Shown piece after piece: positions 10,681 through 19,648 of a DNA stretch of 64,000 nt (position 1 is the first letter of the stretch; each line of letters begins with the position of its first letter). Origin of the DNA: Rhodocyclus gracilis (GTDB lineage Bacteria > Pseudomonadota > Gammaproteobacteria > Burkholderiales > Rhodocyclaceae); assembly GCF_009617575.1 (NCBI RefSeq), contig NZ_WIXJ01000011.1:1-64000 (forward strand), written 5' to 3'. Position numbers and translations under genes: made by a program. The notes under the pieces were generated by a model, which worked only from the letters and a program-made list of their open reading frames with translations, did no database searches and was not told the origin of the DNA.

Positions 10681-12156
10681 CTACAGCCCCAAGTCCTGCC
10701 ACATGGCGTCGACGCGCGCCTTGACGGCTGCGTCCATGACAATCGGCGTTCCCCATTCCCGCTGCGTCTCGCCCGGCCACTTGTTGGTCGCGTCGAGTCC
10801 CATCTTGCTGCCCAGACCGGCAACAGGGCTGGCGAAATCGAGATAATCGATCGGCGTGTTTTCGGCGATCAGCGTGTCGCGCGCGGCGTCGACGCGCGTC
10901 GTCATCGCCCAGATAACTTCTTTCCAGTCGCGGATGTTCACATCGTCATCGACGACGATGATGAACTTGGTGTACATGAACTGGCGCAGGAAACTCCAGA
11001 TGCCGAACATCACGCGCTTGGCGTGACCGGGGTACTGCTTGCGGATGCTGACGACCGCCAGACGATACGAGCAGCCTTCGGGCGGCAGATAGAAGTCGAC
11101 GATCTCGGTGAACTGCTTCTGCAAGAGCGGCACGAAGACTTCATTCAGCGCCACGCCAAGCATCGCCGGCTCGTCGGGCGGCTTGCCGGTATAGGTGCTG
11201 TGATAGATCGGCTGGCGGCGTTGGGTAATGCGGTCGATGGTGAACACCGGGAACGACGCCTGCTCGTTGTAGTAGCCGGTGTGATCGCCATACGGCCCTT
11301 CAATTGCCGTTTCCGCAGGATCGATATGGCCTTCGAGTACGATCTCGGCCGAGGCTGGCACCTGCAGGTCGGAGCCGATGCACTTCACCAGCTCGGTCTT
11401 GGCGCCACGCAAAAGGCCGGCGAACTGGTATTCGGAGAGGGAATCGGGCACCGGCGTGACGGCACCGAGAATCGTCGCCGGATCGGCGCCCAGCGCCACC
11501 GCCACCGGGAAAGGCTTGCCGGGGAATTTTTCGCAGTGATCGCGAAAGTCGAGCGCACCGCCGCGATGTGCCAGCCAGCGCATGATGAGCTTGTTCGGGC
11601 CGATCACCTGCTGACGGTAGATGCCAAGGTTCTGCCGCGTCTTGTGCGGCCCGCGCGTCACCGTCAGCCCCCAGGTGATCAGCGGCGCCACATCGCCCGG
11701 CCAGCAGTGCTGAATCGGCAGACGCGACAGATCGACGTCGGCCCCCTCGCGCACGACTTCCTGACAGGGCGCCGACGAAACGATTTTCGGCGACATGGTG
11801 AGTACCTGCTTCAGCACCGGCAGCTTTTCCCAAGCGTCCTTCAAGCCCTTGGGCGGCTCGGGTTCCTTGAGGTAGGCGAGCAGTTTGCCGACCTCCCGCA
11901 GCGCGGCGACCGAATCCTCGCCCATGCCCAGCGCAACGCGTCGCGGCGTGCCGAACAGATTCGCCAGCACCGGGATATCCACGGCCACACCGCCGGTCGT
12001 CGGCCGCTCAAAAAGGATCGCCGGCCCGCCCGCCCGCAGCACGCGGTCGCAGATCTCGGTCATTTCCAGCCGGGTGTCGACGGCGGCACTGACACGCTTC
12101 AGCTCGCCGATTTTCTCCAGCTGCGCCATGAAATCGCGCAGATCGTGATAGTTCAC
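10681..12156 (-). CDS. ubiD: UbiD, 4-hydroxy-3-polyprenylbenzoate decarboxylase
   Basis: Prenylated-FMN-dependent decarboxylase acting after UbiA in ubiquinone synthesis; 491 residues, the usual UbiD length. Recognisable family segments include [20 protein letters not shown], the prFMN-site region [35 protein letters not shown] and [20 protein letters not shown]. The start is GTG, directly adjacent to the ubiA stop, so the pair is one operon with translational coupling. The UbiX flavin prenyltransferase it needs is not in the window. Confidence 0.96.
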   Translation of the reverse strand: MNYHDLRDFMAQLEKIGELKRVSAAVDTRLEMTEICDRVLRAGGPAILFERPTTGGVAVDIPVLANLFGTPRRVALGMGEDSVAALREVGKLLAYLKEPEPPKGLKDAWEKLPVLKQVLTMSPKIVSSAPCQEVVREGADVDLSRLPIQHCWPGDVAPLITWGLTVTRGPHKTRQNLGIYRQQVIGPNKLIMRWLAHRGGALDFRDHCEKFPGKPFPVAVALGADPATILGAVTPVPDSLSEYQFAGLLRGAKTELVKCIGSDLQVPASAEIVLEGHIDPAETAIEGPYGDHTGYYNEQASFPVFTIDRITQRRQPIYHSTYTGKPPDEPAMLGVALNEVFVPLLQKQFTEIVDFYLPPEGCSYRLAVVSIRKQYPGHAKRVMFGIWSFLRQFMYTKFIIVVDDDVNIRDWKEVIWAMTTRVDAARDTLIAENTPIDYLDFASPVAGLGSKMGLDATNKWPGETQREWGTPIVMDAAVKARVDAMWQDLGL

Positions 12157-13086
12157 TCAGAAACCTCGGTCGGAAAAAAACAGGTCGAGCGCGATGCCCG
12201 CGAATATCGCCGCACCGAGCCAGTTGTTGTGCATGAACGCCTTGAAACAGGGCGGGCCCGCACGGTCACGAATCAGGGTCCAGTGATAAACCGCCATGCC
12301 GGCGGCGACGGCGAGCCCCGCATAAAAGAACGCGCCGAGGTGCTCGCCATAGCCCACCCAGCCAATCAACCCGAAAGTGACGGCGTAGCAGAACATGACG
12401 GCGGCGACATCGTAGCGGCCGAAGGTGATGGCCGAAGTCTTGATGCCGATTTTCAGATCGTCGGGGCGGTCGACCATCGCGTATTCAGTATCGTAAGCGA
12501 CCGCCCAGAAAATATTGGCGAGCAAGAGCCACCAGGCTTCGGCCGGCACGCTGTTGATCTGCGCGGCGTAGGCCATGGGGATGCCAAAGCCGAAGGCAAT
12601 GCCGAGATACGCCTGCGGGATGGCGAAAAAGCGCTTGGTAAACGGATAGCTCGCGGCAAGAAAGAGCGCCGCGAAGGAGAGCTCGATCACCAGCCAATTC
12701 TGCAACGGCAGGATCAGCACGAAGGAGACGATCACCAGCGCGACAAACAGCGCCAGCGTTTCTTTCGTCGTCACCTTACCGGCAGCCAGCGGACGCTGGC
12801 GGGTGCGGGCGACGTGCGGATCGAAGTCACGGTCGGCGAAGTCGTTGATCACACAGCCGGCGGAGCGCATGAGGAAGGTGCCGAGCGAAAAAATTCCGAC
12901 AACCAGCCAGTCGGGATGGCCATGCGAGGACAACCAGAGCGCCCAGAACGTCGGCCACAACAGCAGCAAAGTGCCGATGGGCTTATCGAGCCGCATCAGC
13001 TTGCTGTAGTGGTCCGCGCGCTCGCGCAGACTTGGCGGCGGCGGCGAGCCGGGAAGGGGGTTGGAGAGAGGCGTCATGGCCGGCAT
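12157..13086 (-). CDS. ubiA: UbiA, 4-hydroxybenzoate polyprenyltransferase
   Basis: Integral membrane prenyltransferase that attaches the polyprenyl chain to 4-hydroxybenzoate, the first membrane step in ubiquinone synthesis. Its 309 residues include the first Asp-rich motif [15 protein letters not shown] and the second Asp-rich region [13 protein letters not shown], with about eight membrane helices and [15 protein letters not shown] near the N terminus. ATG at 13086 or 13077 are both possible; neither has a clear Shine-Dalgarno. It is followed without gap by ubiD. Confidence 0.96.
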   Translation of the reverse strand: MPAMTPLSNPLPGSPPPPSLRERADHYSKLMRLDKPIGTLLLLWPTFWALWLSSHGHPDWLVVGIFSLGTFLMRSAGCVINDFADRDFDPHVARTRQRPLAAGKVTTKETLALFVALVIVSFVLILPLQNWLVIELSFAALFLAASYPFTKRFFAIPQAYLGIAFGFGIPMAYAAQINSVPAEAWWLLLANIFWAVAYDTEYAMVDRPDDLKIGIKTSAITFGRYDVAAVMFCYAVTFGLIGWVGYGEHLGAFFYAGLAVAAGMAVYHWTLIRDRAGPPCFKAFMHNNWLGAAIFAGIALDLFFSDRGF

Positions 13087-13179
13087 TTTAGCCGCCCGCG
13101 CGCGCTTTGCGTCGGCAGCCGTCAGCCCGGCGCACAGGCGGACAGACGCCTCCCTCCGGCAGCGACGGACGCGGGCGGA

Positions 13180-14538
13180 TCACCGACGCGCCCAACAGTC
13201 GCGCACACGGCGAAGGTATTCCGGCGCACGGACGAAGAAGCCCAGTGCCGCCAGCGCATTCGCCAGCGCGGCCAGGGCAAAGAGCTGCGGCAGCCCAACG
13301 CCCGCCGCGAGCAGTGCGGCAGCGCCGAGGGCGCCGGCAACCATGAACAGCGCGTTGAAAATGTTATTGGCGGCGACGATGCGCGCACGGTGCGCCGGGT
13401 CGCTCGCCACTTGCATGACGACGTACAAGGGCACGATGAAAAGCCCGCCAAACACGCCGAGCGCCAAGAGATCGAACATCGTCCGGCCAATGCCCGTGTG
13501 CGTCAGCCCCGCGGGAGACAGCAATTCGCCGACCGACACGGGCGCTGCGGCAATCGGGTTTGGCGTCGGCGCCGCCATCGGCGCGGCGAACTGAAAGCCG
13601 GGAAGCGACAGCGCCAGATCGAGGCCGAAGAGCGTGAGACCGAGCGCGCCCAGCGGCACCAGCGCCAGCTCAAGCTGGCGCCGCGAATAGCGTTCGCAAA
13701 GGAAGGAGCCGGTGCCGATACCGGCGGTGAAGATCGCCAACAGCAGCGTGACGACACCCTCGTCGCCACCCAGCACGTTTTTCGCCAGCGCCGGCATCTG
13801 CGCGAGGAACAGGGCGCCGTAGAGCCAGAACCAGGAAATACCAAGGATGGCGAGAAACACCCGCCGCTCCTGCCGGGCAAAACCAATGTTGCGCCAGGTC
13901 TCGCTGAAGGGATTAGGGTTGAAGCGCAGACTGGGCGCTGGCGCCGGCGCGGCGGGAATGCCCCGGCTGCACAGATAGCCGAGCGCCGCAATCGCCCCGC
14001 CCGCGACAGCGATCCAGAGCGGCGCGACATCGGCTGCGGCGATCAGCCCGCCCGCCAGCGTTCCGAGCAGGATGGCGACGAAGGTTCCCGCCTCGACGAG
14101 GGCGTTGCCGACGACCAACTCGTCGGCGGCGAGGTGTTGCGGCATGAGCGCGTATTTCACCGGCCCGAACAGCGTCGAATGCAGGCCGAGCAGAAACAGC
14201 GCCGCAAACAGCACCGGCAAGCTGTGCCAAAAGAAACCGACGCCGGCGACCAGCATGATCGCCATCTCCAGCCCTTTAACCGCGCGCGCGAGCATCGCCT
14301 TGTCGAACTTGTCGGCCAGCTGGCCAGCGCTGGCAGAAAAGAGGAAGAACGGCAGGATGAAAACGCCGCCTGCCAGATTGGCAAGGATGCCGGCATCGAG
14401 CGTCGTCCACTGCGCGGCGCGGAAGGTGAGCACGACCACCAGCGCATTCTTGAAGACGTTGTCGTTGAAGGCACCGAGAAACTGCGTCGCAAAGAAGGGA
14501 GCAAAGCGACGCGTCGACAGCAGTGAAAGGACGCTCAT
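13180..14538 (-). CDS. MFS transporter, LplT-like
   Basis: Twelve-helix major facilitator protein, 452 residues. The N terminus RFAPFFATQFLGAFNDNVFKNALVVV and LFGPVKYALMPQHL are hallmarks of the lysophospholipid transporter LplT group, which flips lysophospholipids across the inner membrane for re-acylation. In many bacteria it is fused or adjacent to an acyltransferase (Aas); here no acyltransferase is attached or nearby, so the substrate is inferred from sequence only. A long loop rich in Ala/Pro (about residues 195-205 and 315-335) separates helices. The 96-bp gap upstream, to recG, shows no clear site. Confidence 0.82.
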   Translation of the reverse strand: MSVLSLLSTRRFAPFFATQFLGAFNDNVFKNALVVVLTFRAAQWTTLDAGILANLAGGVFILPFFLFSASAGQLADKFDKAMLARAVKGLEMAIMLVAGVGFFWHSLPVLFAALFLLGLHSTLFGPVKYALMPQHLAADELVVGNALVEAGTFVAILLGTLAGGLIAAADVAPLWIAVAGGAIAALGYLCSRGIPAAPAPAPSLRFNPNPFSETWRNIGFARQERRVFLAILGISWFWLYGALFLAQMPALAKNVLGGDEGVVTLLLAIFTAGIGTGSFLCERYSRRQLELALVPLGALGLTLFGLDLALSLPGFQFAAPMAAPTPNPIAAAPVSVGELLSPAGLTHTGIGRTMFDLLALGVFGGLFIVPLYVVMQVASDPAHRARIVAANNIFNALFMVAGALGAAALLAAGVGLPQLFALAALANALAALGFFVRAPEYLRRVRDCWARR

Positions 14539-14634
14539 GCGCGCGCCCTCACCGCAGCATTCGTGGCGCCGTGCGTCGCACCATGGATAGCGCGCGCGGC
14601 AAAACCTTTCAGGCAGGTTGCAGGCGTCATCGTC

Positions 14635-16929
14635 TCAGGCTTTCAGCAGTTCTTCGCGCCAACCGATCCAGCGCGCCAGATGGCGCTCCGCTGCCGCCCG
14701 TCCCGCCTCGGACGATAGCAGGCGCGTCGCCGCGTCGCGGGCGAGTTCGATCAGCTCAGTGTCGGTTTCGAGATCGGCATAGCGCAGCAGCGGTGTTCCC
14801 GACTGACGGCTGCCGACAAATTCGCCGGGGCCGCGCAAGTGCAGATCCTGACGGGCAATCTCGAAGCCATCGGTGCATTCGTGCATGACCCGCAGACGCT
14901 CGCGCGCCGTCGGCGACAGCGGCCCCTGATAGAGAAGGACGCACGCCGACTCCGCTGCGCCACGTCCGACGCGGCCGCGTAGCTGGTGCAGTTGCGACAG
15001 GCCGAAGCGTTCGGCGTGTTCGATCACCATCAAACTGGCATTCGGCACGTCGACGCCAACCTCGATCACCGTCGTCGCCACCAACACGTGGATATCGCCG
15101 GCGGCAAAAGCCGCCATCGTCGCCGCCTTCTCGGCGGCTTTCATGCGCCCGTGCACCAGACCGACCGTCAGCCCGCCCAACTCCGCGACGAGCGTCGCGT
15201 GCGTGTCGATGGCGGTCTGCAACTGGAGCTTTTCCGACTCCTCGATCAGCGGACAGACCCAGTACGCCTGCCGCCCGCCCGCCACGGCACCGCGCAGGCG
15301 CGCGATCACCTCGTCGCGCCGCGCATCGCTCACGAGGCGGGTCTTGATCGGCGTGCGCCCCGGCGGCAGCTCGTCGAGCGTCGACACGTCCAGATCGGCG
15401 TAATAGCTCATCGCCAGCGTGCGCGGAATCGGCGTCGCCGACATCATCAGCTGGTGCGGCGTGCCGCCCTTGCGCCGCAGTTCGAGGCGCTGGGCGACAC
15501 CGAAGCGGTGCTGCTCGTCAACGATGGCAAGGCCAAGCCGCACGAAATCGACATCCTCCTGAATCAGGGCATGCGTACCGATCACCAGTTGTGCGCCCGC
15601 CGCTGCCTGCGCCTGCATGGCGCGCTTCTGCGATTTTTTCAGGCTGCCGGTGAGCCAGACGACGGAGACGCCAAGCGGCGAGAGCCAGGCCGTGAGCTTG
15701 AGATAGTGCTGCTCGGCGAGAATTTCCGTCGGCGCCATGAAGGCCGTCTGATAGCCCGCCTCGATGGCCTGACACGCCGCCAGCGCCGCGACAATGGTTT
15801 TGCCGCTGCCGACATCGCCCTGCAACAGGCGCTGCATCGGCCAGGGCTGCGCCAGATCGGCACGAATTTCCTCCACCACCCGGCGCTGCGCGCCGGTCAG
15901 CGGGAATGGCAGACTCGCCAGCAAGGCCTGCGCCAGCGCACCGGCCGGCGCCAGCACCGGCGCCCCCTGACGGCGCCGGGCACGGCTCGCCCGCTGCAAG
16001 GAAAGCTGCTGCGCCAGCAATTCGTCGAACTTGATGCGCTGCCATGCCGGATGATCGCGCGAGTGCAAGGCCGCCTCCGGCGCAGCGGGCGGCGGCGCAT
16101 GCAGGTAGCGCACGGCATCGGCGAAAGTCCAAAGGGCTGGCATGGGCGCGCCCGCCCCGGTCACCTCTGTTCGCCCGGCCACGCTTCCCCCACCTTCGGC
16201 GACCAGCGCACCGGGCGCAAACAGCTCGTCGAGCGACACCTGCTTCAATGCCCCCGACACCAGACGCCGCAAGACGGCTTGCGAAACACCCGCCGTGGCC
16301 GGATAGACCGGCGTCAGCGCGGCGGGTAGCGGCGCGTCGGCGTCGACGGCGACGCAGCGCGGATGCACCATTTCCGCCCCAAGAAAGCCGTGCCGCAACT
16401 CGCCGAAGACACGCAGGCGACGACCCGCGTCGCGGACGTTTTCCAGACTGCGCGTCTGGCTGCCGTAAAAGTTCAGGAAGCGCAGCGTCAGCGTGCCCGT
16501 CGCATCGGCGGTGCGTGCCAGCAACTGCCGGCGCGGACGATACTGCACGCTGACGTCGAGCACCTCGACCTCAAGCTGGACGCTAACGCCGGGAGCCGCC
16601 TCGGCAATCGTCGATAGCGACGTCTCGTCTTCGTAGCGCAAGGGCAGGTGCAGCACGAGATCATCCTGCCGGCGCAAGCCCAGACTGAGCAATCGGCCGC
16701 GCAGCGCCGGCGACACCGCCAGCATCTCGGCGTCGGGGGGAATCGCTACCGTCGACGCCTTTTGGGCGGAAGAAGCGCTTTTCTCCCTGGCGCCAGCGCG
16801 CGACGCTGCGGCACGTGGGCTGGCGCGAGGCACATCCGACAGCGCCGTGCGTGCTGCCGGCGCGGCCTCCTTCGTCGTGCGCGAAGCGGTGCTCGCGCGG
16901 CGCGGCGAAGGTTTTACCGCTGACGACAT
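14635..16929 (-). CDS. recG: ATP-dependent DNA helicase RecG
   Basis: Branched-DNA helicase that regresses stalled forks and processes Holliday junctions. It has an OB-fold wedge domain (about residues 110-240), Walker A LLQGDVGSGKTIVAALA, the DEQH box in LAIVDEQHRFGVAQR, the motif SATPIPRTLAMS, and motif VI HQLRGRVGRGAAES. Its 764 residues exceed the usual roughly 690 because of an N-terminal stretch of about 65 residues rich in Ala, Ser and Arg, before the normal start region near MLAVSPALRGRLLSLGL. The ATG shares one base with the ridA stop (TGATG), supporting this start and coupling. Confidence 0.96.
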   Translation of the reverse strand: MSSAVKPSPRRASTASRTTKEAAPAARTALSDVPRASPRAAASRAGAREKSASSAQKASTVAIPPDAEMLAVSPALRGRLLSLGLRRQDDLVLHLPLRYEDETSLSTIAEAAPGVSVQLEVEVLDVSVQYRPRRQLLARTADATGTLTLRFLNFYGSQTRSLENVRDAGRRLRVFGELRHGFLGAEMVHPRCVAVDADAPLPAALTPVYPATAGVSQAVLRRLVSGALKQVSLDELFAPGALVAEGGGSVAGRTEVTGAGAPMPALWTFADAVRYLHAPPPAAPEAALHSRDHPAWQRIKFDELLAQQLSLQRASRARRRQGAPVLAPAGALAQALLASLPFPLTGAQRRVVEEIRADLAQPWPMQRLLQGDVGSGKTIVAALAACQAIEAGYQTAFMAPTEILAEQHYLKLTAWLSPLGVSVVWLTGSLKKSQKRAMQAQAAAGAQLVIGTHALIQEDVDFVRLGLAIVDEQHRFGVAQRLELRRKGGTPHQLMMSATPIPRTLAMSYYADLDVSTLDELPPGRTPIKTRLVSDARRDEVIARLRGAVAGGRQAYWVCPLIEESEKLQLQTAIDTHATLVAELGGLTVGLVHGRMKAAEKAATMAAFAAGDIHVLVATTVIEVGVDVPNASLMVIEHAERFGLSQLHQLRGRVGRGAAESACVLLYQGPLSPTARERLRVMHECTDGFEIARQDLHLRGPGEFVGSRQSGTPLLRYADLETDTELIELARDAATRLLSSEAGRAAAERHLARWIGWREELLKA

Positions 16930-17312
16930 CAGCCGCCGAGCACCATCACGCCATCGGCTTCGACGCGGGCACCGCGCGGCAGCGCCGCCACGCCCACCGC
17001 CGCCCGCGCCGGGAACGGCGCGCTGAAATGACGCGCCATCGCTTCATTCACCTTGCCGAAATCGTTGAGGTCGACGAGGTAGACGTTGAGTTTGACGATA
17101 TCCGCCAAGCTGCCGCCGGCCGCCAGAGCGACGGCTTTGAGGTTGGCAAACACGCGCTCGATCTGCGTCTCGACATCATCCGCAAGGATCATCGTCTGCG
17201 GGTCGAAGCCGATCTGGCCGGAAAGATAGACGGTATCGCCGACACGGATCGCCTGCGAATAGGTGCCGATGGCGGCGGGAGCGTCAGGCGTGGAAATGAT
17301 CGTTTTAGCCAT
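16929..17312 (-). CDS. ridA: RidA family enamine/imine deaminase
   Basis: Small cytosolic trimer that hydrolyses reactive 2-aminoacrylate and related enamines formed by PLP enzymes. It carries [15 protein letters not shown] near the N terminus, LSGQIG, and the C-terminal substrate-site region with Arg in [16 protein letters not shown] followed by VEADG. I start at the ATG at 17312, eight bases after AGGA; an ATG three codons upstream (17321) would leave no room for that Shine-Dalgarno. It overlaps recG by one base. Confidence 0.93.
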   Translation of the reverse strand: MAKTIISTPDAPAAIGTYSQAIRVGDTVYLSGQIGFDPQTMILADDVETQIERVFANLKAVALAAGGSLADIVKLNVYLVDLNDFGKVNEAMARHFSAPFPARAAVGVAALPRGARVEADGVMVLGG

Positions 17313-17490
17313 GATGTTCATCCTCGAAAAAAGGCGGTAGCCGGAAGAGGTTGGAGGTTAGCCTTCGGACGGTTTGAAGAACGCAAAAAGCGCGCGCTCT
17401 CGGGGGGGCCGCTCCTGCCACCGTACCGGCACGCAGTGGCGGGTGGCGATGCGGCGGAGGTTTCGCCGCGCCGCCGCTTCGGTAGTGCGC

Positions 17491-18321
17491 TCAGTGACGC
17501 GAAGAGGCTTTCGGCGGCGACAGCAGCACCGAGTCGATACCCAGCGCCTCGAGTTTCGCGCGCGCCGCCTTCGCCTCGGCACGCGAGCGGAAGGGCCCGG
17601 CCTGCACCCGCGCCTCGATGGTCGATGGAATGCCGTTCAGGGTCAGCATGGCATGCATTTCTTCCGCCCGCCGCACATCGGAGAAAACCCCGGTCTGCAA
17701 GGCAAAGCCACTCAGCAAACGCGGTGTCGTGTTCGGCAGCGCCGGCGCGGCAGCGGGAGCCGCCGGGGGGGCCGCTGCCGCGGCAGAGGCCGGCGCTGGC
17801 GCAGCAGCGGGGCGCGCCGCCGGCGGATTGGCGGCAGCGGGCGCTGGCGCCGTGCTGACGACGGGCGGCGATGCCTTGGGGCTTTTGTCCGCCGATGCAT
17901 TGTGTGCGGGAGCCGCGGCACGCGACGGCGATGGCTGGGCGGCAACTTCCGGGCGCGCCGGAGCTTCTGCCGCAGTGGCGGCCGGCGTCGCCGGACGCGT
18001 CGGCGCGGCGCTGGATTCGGCGACCGGCGCCTTGTCGATCGGCTTGGTCGGCGTTTCGGCACTTGGCGCGCCGCTGGCCGCCTGCGTCACCGGCTGCGTG
18101 GCTGTCTGGGCAGGCGCCGGCGTCGGCTTTGCCGTGGGCACCGGCGCGGTGAAGCGCGGCGACTCTTCTTCGTCGTCCGGCGTATTCAGGCGGTCGAACA
18201 TGGCGAGCACGGCAAGCAGGACGACAATCATGAGTCCGGCGACGCCCATTCGCCAGGCGAGCTTGCGCTTGAGTTCGGGGGCTTCGACCTTGGCGGGGCT
18301 GGCAGCGGCTTTTTCAGCCAT
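17491..18321 (-). CDS. Membrane-anchored SPOR-domain protein
   Basis: Probable cell-envelope protein that binds denuded peptidoglycan at the division site. It has a short cytoplasmic N terminus, one membrane helix (about residues 24-42), a Pro/Ala-rich periplasmic linker of about 150 residues, and a C-terminal SPOR domain (about 200-272, with FALQTGVFSDVRRAEEMHAML and VQAGPFRSRAEAKAARAKL). This is the FtsN/DedD architecture, but linker sequence does not allow assignment to either. It lies 45 bp downstream of a DUF2802 gene and 169 bp upstream of ridA on the same strand; that last gap shows no clear feature. Confidence 0.85.
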   Translation of the reverse strand: MAEKAAASPAKVEAPELKRKLAWRMGVAGLMIVVLLAVLAMFDRLNTPDDEEESPRFTAPVPTAKPTPAPAQTATQPVTQAASGAPSAETPTKPIDKAPVAESSAAPTRPATPAATAAEAPARPEVAAQPSPSRAAAPAHNASADKSPKASPPVVSTAPAPAAANPPAARPAAAPAPASAAAAAPPAAPAAAPALPNTTPRLLSGFALQTGVFSDVRRAEEMHAMLTLNGIPSTIEARVQAGPFRSRAEAKAARAKLEALGIDSVLLSPPKASSRH

Positions 18322-18366
18322 GCACGACTCCTTGGTGGTGTTTGTTCATGTCGTCCTCCCGACCGT

Positions 18367-18993
18367 TCACGGGGCTTCGTCGTGGTTGCGCGTCAAGGCG
18401 ACAACCAACTCGGCCTCGGCGCGGGCGATACCGCAACGCCGCGCGATATCGAGCGCGTCGGCACCTTGCAGCGCCATTTGCATCGCTTCTCCGTAGAGCG
18501 GCGAAACATGCTGCGTCACACTCGCCTGCTCCATTTCGCGGCGCAATTCGTCGCGCAGGGCGGTAATGTCGTCTTGCAGGGTAATCCGCACGCGCGAGAG
18601 TTCGGCGTCGAGCAGACCGACCCGCTCCCGCAAGGCGGCGGTTTCGTTGCGCAGGCGCGCGGCTTCGCGCTCCAGCGCCTCGACGTCGCGGCGATCCGCC
18701 GGCTCCAGCGGCGGCGGCTCGTTCCAGGCGAAATCGGCAACACGTGTCGGCGCTGCGGGGGCTGGCTCTTCCTTCGCGGGCGGCGCCGGAGTGGCGAGGG
18801 ATGGCTCCTCGGCAACAGCGGCGTAGGCGGCGAGCGCCGTGCCAGCCGCCGCGGGCGTCACGGGCGACGTCGCTGGCGCACGCTGCAATGCGCGCATGCG
18901 CAGAAAGACGAAGCCGACATAGACGGCCAGCAGCACGACCAGACCGACCAGTGCGTCGCGCCAAGACAGGGAAGCGAATACTTCCGGGTTCAT
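18367..18993 (-). CDS. DUF2802 membrane-anchored coiled-coil protein
   Basis: A protein of unknown function, 208 residues. It has one membrane helix near the N terminus (about 13-32), an Ala/Pro-rich stretch (about 40-85), a predicted coiled coil (about 100-153, with heptads in LEREAARLRNETAALRERVG), and a C-terminal helix-turn-helix-like segment SPLYGEAMQMALQGADALDI that defines DUF2802. The tail looks like a DNA-binding or adaptor fold, yet the protein is membrane-bound. It probably shares a transcript with the SPOR-domain gene. Confidence 0.8.
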   Translation of the reverse strand: MNPEVFASLSWRDALVGLVVLLAVYVGFVFLRMRALQRAPATSPVTPAAAGTALAAYAAVAEEPSLATPAPPAKEEPAPAAPTRVADFAWNEPPPLEPADRRDVEALEREAARLRNETAALRERVGLLDAELSRVRITLQDDITALRDELRREMEQASVTQHVSPLYGEAMQMALQGADALDIARRCGIARAEAELVVALTRNHDEAP

Positions 18994-19086
18994 CGTTCTT
19001 CCGCAGGGATGGTTGCGCCCTATTATCCTTGATCCGTCGCCGGACGGGGATGCCAGAAGAGCATGCCAGAAGCGAATTTCGCGCGT

Positions 19087-19599
19087 TTAGCGGGGCATTG
19101 GCGGGTTTTCGCCGGACGGCGGATGGCGCCGACCGATGTAGACCGTTTTGTCGATGCCCGCGTGCACGACGCCTTCAGCATCGCAGAAGTCGACATGGAA
19201 ATGCCGGTCGCAGCGCCCCTCACGCGCGACGGTTTCGCGGACGACACGCAGGTCTTCGGGCGAAATGCGAAAGTCGGCGAACAAGGTGGTGCGGCCAGGG
19301 CGGCGGTAGCGGATCGACGCCGCCTTGTCCCAGACCACGTAGTCAGGCCCCAGATTGACGGCGAGGAGCAAGGCGAACAGAGGATCGGTCGCCGCGTACA
19401 GGCTCCCGCCGAAGGTCGTGCCGGCGCCGTTGCAGGTCCGCCAACCGAGAGGCAGGCGCACGCGCGCGCCCAACATATCCGGCGCCACGGCGACGACGCG
19501 CCCGCCCGTCGCCCGGTAGGCAGGGAAAAAGTTCAGCCCGAAACGAAAGAGTGCCGGCCGCCAGCGTGGCGGAATGCGGTTCCAGAAAGAGGGGATCAT
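19087..19599 (-). CDS. DUF4442 hotdog-fold protein, possible acyl-CoA thioesterase
   Basis: A protein of about 170 residues in the DUF4442/YiiD-C hotdog group. Supporting segments are WNRIPPRWRPALFRFGLNFF, LPLGWRTCNGAGTTFGGSLY (the T-FGG hotdog helix signature) and VVWDKAASIRYRRPGR. Position at the end of the fadN-fadA unit suggests it hydrolyses or binds acyl-CoA, but this is inference. A TTG one codon earlier is an alternative start. A strong hairpin lies between fadA and this gene. Confidence 0.75.
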   Translation of the reverse strand: MIPSFWNRIPPRWRPALFRFGLNFFPAYRATGGRVVAVAPDMLGARVRLPLGWRTCNGAGTTFGGSLYAATDPLFALLLAVNLGPDYVVWDKAASIRYRRPGRTTLFADFRISPEDLRVVRETVAREGRCDRHFHVDFCDAEGVVHAGIDKTVYIGRRHPPSGENPPMPR

Positions 19600-19607
19600 C
19601 AACGCGT

Positions 19608-19640
19608 CCGCCGGCTGGGGCAGGACACCCCGGCCGGCGG
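19608..19640 (-). other. Stem-loop between fadA and the DUF4442 gene
   Basis: On the minus strand, outer arms CCGCCGGC/GCCGGCGG and inner arms GGGG/CCCC form a strong hairpin ending 9 bases before the DUF4442 start. No U-run follows, so it may limit translation, or stabilise the upstream mRNA, rather than terminate. Confidence 0.5.
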
Positions 19641-19648
19641 AATGGGCA

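Noticed and set aside
11023-14526. 1167-codon open frame on the plus strand opposite ubiD, ubiA and the MFS gene
   Set aside because: It runs antisense to three clearly recognisable proteins and reads as His/Arg/Gln-rich sequence typical of high-GC shadow frames.
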